Assembly (NCBI GenBank): GCA_026705025.1
Contig: JAPPBN010000025.1
Location: 1 to 8,784 of the forward strand
Source: Bin125 sp026705025
Lineage (GTDB): Bacteria; Chloroflexota; Dehalococcoidia; Bin125
Reading direction: 5' to 3'
Length of the DNA: 8,784 nt
Made by a program: the position numbers and the translations under genes. Positions within the stretch are counted from its first letter, which is position 1. Each line of letters starts with the position of its first letter. Below, piece by piece: positions 5,651 to 8,784 of this stretch. The notes below the pieces were generated by a model. The model had not been told where the DNA came from. It searched no databases and worked only from the letters and a program-made list of their open reading frames with translations.

Positions 5651-5925
5651 ACCACCCCGCCTGCCATCGCCGGCAGGATGTGAACTTCCGCCTGTTCGGG
5701 CACCCTGGCCAGTAAACCGAGCGGTTGCTCGACGCTGTTGACCGCGATCGTCAAGCCACGCCGGAGGCGGCCATCCTCGACAAGCGACTCATGGAATCCC
5801 GGATAGTTCGTTTCGAGATCGGCGACCACTTCTGCCACCGTCCGACCGCACGCGGACACCACTCGCCGGCCGCCGGTCAGCGGTCGCATCCCAATGGGGA
5901 CAAAGACGGTGACATCGGCAGGCAT
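5647..5925 (-). CDS. MoaD/ThiS-family ubiquitin-like sulfur-carrier protein with GG-VV tail
   Basis: The 92-residue product has the beta-grasp pattern of MoaD/ThiS proteins: a first strand VTVFVPIGMRPLTGG (5-19), the TVAEVVADLETNYPGF helix (29-44), TIAVNSVEQP (59-68), and the final EVHILPAMAGG (80-90). In this family the C-terminal Gly-Gly is adenylated by an E1-like enzyme and converted to thiocarboxylate to carry sulfur for molybdopterin, thiamine or cysteine synthesis. Here two residues, VV, follow the Gly-Gly, so either they are removed first or this protein does not act as a carrier. ATG 5925 has GGGGAG 5 nt upstream. It begins 23 nt after the MaoC-like gene, so the two are probably co-transcribed. 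Whether it serves the molybdenum enzyme in this window is unknown; no E1 gene is visible. Confidence 0.83.
   Translation of the reverse strand: MPADVTVFVPIGMRPLTGGRRVVSACGRTVAEVVADLETNYPGFHESLVEDGRLRRGLTIAVNSVEQPLGLLARVPEQAEVHILPAMAGGVV
5660..5677 (+). terminator. Possible terminator hairpin for the coiled-coil gene, inside the MoaD-like gene end
   Basis: CCTGCC (5660-5665) and GGCAGG (5672-5677) form a 6-bp stem 9 nt after the rightward coiled-coil stop. The same bases code for the LPAMAG end of the leftward gene, so the pairing may simply reflect those codons. No T run follows. Confidence 0.25.
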
Positions 5926-5941
5926 CGGCGCTCCCCTGCCG
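5916..5941 (-). promoter_or_regulatory. Inverted repeat enclosing the ribosome binding site and start of the MoaD-like gene
   Basis: CGGCAGG (5916-5922) and CCTGCCG (5935-5941) are perfect 7-bp inverted arms, 12 nt apart. In the leftward mRNA they enclose part of the GGGGAG ribosome binding site and the ATG (5923-5925). Folding would hide the start site. Since the upstream MaoC-like stop is only a few bases away (5949-5951), translating ribosomes could open it, giving translational coupling. That mechanism is inferred. Confidence 0.4.
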
Positions 5942-5948
5942 AGACGGG

Positions 5949-6785
5949 TTAGAGCTTCAGGCTGCCCTCGGCGACGACGGCGATCACACCGTTGTCCTTC
6001 TCAACCCAGCAGGCGATGTTGCGCCGCTCTGGGTCGTCCTCATTGGCGCCCTGCAGGACGCCTTTGACCGAAACCGTCTCGTTGGGCCAGACGATGTTGG
6101 CGAACTTGACCAGCAGTTTGCCGGACGACTTCCAGGCATCGCCGAAGCGTTGGTCGAGCAGCTCTCCGACCAGAGACATCGTCATCTTGCCGCCGACCAC
6201 GACGTCGGTAAAGCCGAGTTCCTCCGAGGCTTGCTTGTCGGTGTGATAGTTGCGGTCACCGTGGAAGAAGGAACCGCACATCTCCAGCGAAATCGTTCGG
6301 ACGAGCGGTCCAAACGGTTCGCCTTCCGGCAATGCGTAGGTCCTGGCGCCCTCTTTTTTCGAGGGATCGCGCAGAGTGACGTGACCCTCGCTCTGGTAGA
6401 GCACGAACGATTGGTGGTGGCGCATGGCGACGGCGACGTCTCCGCTGTCGTCCTTGACCACGGTTTCAGTGAGAATCACACTGCGGTCGCGGCGATCGTA
6501 GACGTCGATCGATTTCGCCGAGGCCTCGTAACTCCCACCCGGCCGGAGCGGCTTGCGGAAGTCCCACTCTTGGCGCAGCCAGAGATTGCCGAAGTCGTTG
6601 GCGTAGTGCATTCGAGTCGAAAGATCGGCGTTGGCGGCCACCATTGACGGCGCCGACTTGAGATCAGTCGGCCGTTCCAACTCCAGACCTTCGAAGTAGT
6701 CGCTCAGCGCCGTTTCGTCAATCACAACGGTCGAACTGCCGAGGTCAACACCAGCCTGTGGATCTTCGTACTTCTGGATGGCCAT
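5949..6785 (-). CDS. MaoC-family double-hotdog hydratase/dehydratase-like protein
   Basis: The 278-residue product has the length of a two-hotdog MaoC-type protein. The N-terminal half (about 20-130) carries the hotdog strands without an active motif (DFGNLWLRQEWDFRKPLRPG at 64-83). The C-terminal half holds the hydratase-2-like motif GDRNYHTDKQASEELGF (176-192) followed by VVVGGKMTMSLV (195-206). Asp177 and His181 are the likely catalytic pair. The usual HG after the motif is GG here (198-199). Family members hydrate or dehydrate enoyl-CoA or similar thioesters; the exact substrate cannot be read. ATG 6785 has GAGAGGA 7 nt upstream. The MoaD-like gene follows after 23 nt, so the two probably form an operon; no other fatty-acid or CoA gene is in the window. 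Confidence 0.85.
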   Translation of the reverse strand: MAIQKYEDPQAGVDLGSSTVVIDETALSDYFEGLELERPTDLKSAPSMVAANADLSTRMHYANDFGNLWLRQEWDFRKPLRPGGSYEASAKSIDVYDRRDRSVILTETVVKDDSGDVAVAMRHHQSFVLYQSEGHVTLRDPSKKEGARTYALPEGEPFGPLVRTISLEMCGSFFHGDRNYHTDKQASEELGFTDVVVGGKMTMSLVGELLDQRFGDAWKSSGKLLVKFANIVWPNETVSVKGVLQGANEDDPERRNIACWVEKDNGVIAVVAEGSLKL

Positions 6786-6819
6786 CTTGATGTCCTCTCA
6801 ACCGGCGATTGACGGACCG

Positions 6820-6841
6820 CGATTCGCTCCGGCCCGAATCG
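6820..6841 (-). promoter_or_regulatory. Inverted repeat in the leader of the MaoC-like gene
   Basis: CGATTCG (6820-6826) and CGAATCG (6835-6841) are perfect 7-bp arms with an 8-nt spacer. They lie in the 92-bp gap between the end of the large secreted-protein gene and the MaoC-like start, both leftward. It could be an operator for the MaoC-MoaD pair or a weak terminator of the upstream gene. No T run follows, which favours neither strongly. Confidence 0.4.
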
Positions 6842-6877
6842 ATGATAGCGAGTGCCCAAACGCGCACAGTACGCCGA

Positions 6878-8784
6878 TTATTCAGGCGCTGGTTGCAACC
6901 AGTCGATCTCTTCGCCTTCGAGCAGAATCCAGAGCGCCTGGTCGTGCTTCAACGTACGCAGCGTGTTCAGGCTTGCCGGGAGATCGGTCGAGAAGATCTG
7001 CCACTGCTGCCTCTCAGCGTCCCAGGCATAGGCACGGAACGTCGCGCCCGCAAGCGATGAAAACGCTGTCGTGACCCGTGTATCAGAACCGGTCCAGGTG
7101 ACGAAATTGCGTCCAGGTTTGAGCGAGACGGCGCGTATGGCTCGATATTCGAATCCATCGATCGCGACAACTGGCCGCGATCCGTTCACGAGCAATGCGA
7201 TGTCGGCCGTGCCGGCCTGCGATCGCGGTGTCTGGACCGACACGCACTCGGTCGACCAGAACAACACGCGGGCTGGAGCATTGCCCAACCAGACCCTCGG
7301 CGCGCTGGCGTTGGAGGCGATCCCGGTGCCGCAGATTTCTATGGTCTCGCCGCCATCGATGTAGCCGACGTCCGGCGTCACACTGACGATTGAACCTGTT
7401 CCCGGCACATGATGGACGTCGCTCTCCGCGCTGGCGCGATTTTCGGCCGTGAGGGCGATCGCCGAAAACTCACTGGCCACACGGTCAACATCGAGGTGCT
7501 CAAACTTGAATTGACCCTCGATGACCGGGATTGAGGCCGCGTACCGTCGTCGACCGTCGGTTCCCGCATAGAGGTGGACGACGGCTGCGCCATCGGCCTG
7601 GCCGCTCAGAGTCAGACCCGACGCCGTCCAGCCGATGTCCTCGATCGTCGGTGCAGTCAGTGGCGAGGCCAGATTGATTCGGTTGCGGTACATCACGTTG
7701 CCCCAGATGAAGCGCCGCCCATGGACGTCGCCCTCCGCGGCCGGAGTCTCGATCCCCACGAGATTGTTGTGGATCAGGTTGGCGCCGTCGATGTGCTCTC
7801 CCTGTCTGTCCGCCGCGATCAGCCTGTGACGACTCACCGCGCGTAGCGTGAGCGTGGTGTTGACTCCGGCTTCGAATGCGACCCGTTGATTTAACGGCAC
7901 GCCGTCAACAGCGAAGCGCAGCTCTCGACCGGGACCGGTCACAGTCGCTCTGAAGCTGGCCCGATGATCGACTCTGACCGAGGCAGCCAACCTTCTGTCC
8001 AGGAAGACGTCAACCCGATTTCCGGGCATCGCTGGCAATCCATCGATACTCACCGAACCACTCACGGTATGGCTCAGACCCGAACGGGGCCGGAGTGCCG
8101 CCGACTTCAGTTCTGCGATTGGCGGAGGTTGTTCGCTCGCGTGGGACAGGATCGGCAGTTCCGTGTCTGGACCGATCGATACGTTCCCTGCCCCGGAGAG
8201 AATTCTTACTCCGGGGCCCTGGTTCGATTGGATGTCGTTGCCCGATATGGAGGTAGACGCACCCGGAGAAATCTCGATGCCGGCGGAAACTCCCCGAATC
8301 ACGCTCGATCGCTCGATCCGTACGTCGGCGCCATCGACCCTGATCCCGGTCTCATTGCCATTTACCGTCATGTTCACGAGCCGACTGCCATTGCCGGCAA
8401 CGATGACACCCACGTCGCGAGCGCCAACCACGGACAGGCCCCACAGTTCCGTGCTGTCGCCTACCTGCAGTCCGACCTGAAGCTGTGACGCATCGAGGAT
8501 CCAGCCGGCGCCGTCCACGGTGAGCCCGGGAGGCAGGCGCGGTAGCTCCGAATCGAGCACGATGGTGCGCTGGTCCGACAGGTTCGCAAACAACAGGATG
8601 GAGGCGCCACTCTCGATCGCAGCCCGGAACGTTCCAGGGCCGCTATCAGCGATCGACTCAATCACGGCGATGCGAGAGTTCGAATACTCCAGCGCCGCGT
8701 TGGCATCGACCAGGCCGGCGCCGGTCGAAGGATCGGGCCCGATTGGCAGGATGTCCTGCGCGGTGTCTGTCAGGATGTCCCTGA
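6878..8784 (-). CDS. C-terminal part of a subtilisin-like (S8) protease fused to beta-helix, IPT/TIG and W-rich module; 5' end outside window
   Basis: The frame is open to the window edge, giving 634 visible residues. The first 31 contain LTDTAQD (4-10), GPDPSTGAGLVDANAAL (15-31), the hallmark C-terminal end of subtilase domains; the catalytic triad lies upstream, outside the window. Directly after it comes DSGPGTFRAAIESG (46-59), then LPPGLTVDGAG (83-93) and repeated short turns to about 205 (VNMTVNGNETGIRV, EISPGASTSISGNDIQ). This is the right-handed parallel beta-helix type that starts with an ADSGPGTLR motif. Ig-like stretches (about 235-320 and 375-450) surround another helix-like piece (NLIHNNLVGIETP, 335-347). 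An IPT/TIG domain follows (about 466-547). A C-terminal module (555-623; FVTW, AYAWD, QALWILL) resembles the tail of the HNH nuclease. The protein is surely exported, probably acting at the cell surface. A GTG at 8665 opens a long frame but is internal. Confidence 0.85.
   Translation of the reverse strand, partial: RDILTDTAQDILPIGPDPSTGAGLVDANAALEYSNSRIAVIESIADSGPGTFRAAIESGASILLFANLSDQRTIVLDSELPRLPPGLTVDGAGWILDASQLQVGLQVGDSTELWGLSVVGARDVGVIVAGNGSRLVNMTVNGNETGIRVDGADVRIERSSVIRGVSAGIEISPGASTSISGNDIQSNQGPGVRILSGAGNVSIGPDTELPILSHASEQPPPIAELKSAALRPRSGLSHTVSGSVSIDGLPAMPGNRVDVFLDRRLAASVRVDHRASFRATVTGPGRELRFAVDGVPLNQRVAFEAGVNTTLTLRAVSRHRLIAADRQGEHIDGANLIHNNLVGIETPAAEGDVHGRRFIWGNVMYRNRINLASPLTAPTIEDIGWTASGLTLSGQADGAAVVHLYAGTDGRRRYAASIPVIEGQFKFEHLDVDRVASEFSAIALTAENRASAESDVHHVPGTGSIVSVTPDVGYIDGGETIEICGTGIASNASAPRVWLGNAPARVLFWSTECVSVQTPRSQAGTADIALLVNGSRPVVAIDGFEYRAIRAVSLKPGRNFVTWTGSDTRVTTAFSSLAGATFRAYAWDAERQQWQIFSTDLPASLNTLRTLKHDQALWILLEGEEIDWLQPAPE

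Noticed and set aside
7964..8488. Rightward open frame of 174 codons opposite the beta-helix region
   Set aside because: It is antisense to a well-supported coding region, and its product shows no family features.
8663..8665. GTG as start codon of the large right-hand gene
   Set aside because: The frame stays open upstream to the window edge and codes for conserved subtilase C-terminal residues, so this GTG is an internal valine codon.

Overview
This is a GC-rich bacterial window (roughly 60% GC by eye) with compact genes, recognisable Shine-Dalgarno sites and some GTG/TTG starts. It carries the tail of a tRNA-Pro(GGG) gene, seven protein-coding genes complete in the window, and one large secreted-protein gene that runs off the right edge. 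No gene fixes the taxonomy. The mix of a CoxL-type molybdenum hydroxylase subunit, MaoC and MoaD-like genes, and surface proteins ending in a tryptophan-rich module makes a Chloroflexota-like organism my tentative guess. No phage, IS element, CRISPR array or rRNA was seen.

Left part (1-1440, rightward): the 3' half of tRNA-Pro is followed after about 30 nt by a carboxymuconolactone decarboxylase/AhpD-family gene and, 19 nt later, by an alpha/beta-hydrolase gene. These two look like a small catabolic or detoxifying operon. They converge on a 2.3-kb leftward gene for a xanthine-dehydrogenase/CoxL-family molybdopterin-binding subunit (1441-3729), which has no FeS or FAD subunit gene beside it.

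Middle part (3730-5305): a 504-bp gap without a convincing gene contains four perfectly phased 10-bp repeats (3961-4000) in a TCCAG/CTGGA-rich stretch. Next comes a leftward gene for an exported protein with an excalibur calcium-binding motif, an HNH nuclease domain and a C-terminal W-rich module. A 196-bp divergent spacer, rich in GTACY repeats and inverted repeats, separates it from a rightward gene for a small coiled-coil, tail-anchored membrane protein.

Right part (5306-8784): the coiled-coil gene converges with, and overlaps by 4 bp, a MoaD/ThiS-like gene whose product ends in GG-VV. That gene is the second of a leftward pair with a MaoC-type double-hotdog gene. The last gene enters from the right edge. 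The visible part is the C-terminal end of a subtilisin-like (S8) domain fused to a right-handed beta-helix, Ig-like segments, an IPT/TIG domain and a C-terminal module resembling the one on the HNH protein.

The most interesting signals are that shared C-terminal module on two nearby exported proteins, the subtilase/beta-helix fusion, the phased decamer array, and the GG-VV tail of the MoaD-like protein. I found no complete system that I could call new with confidence.
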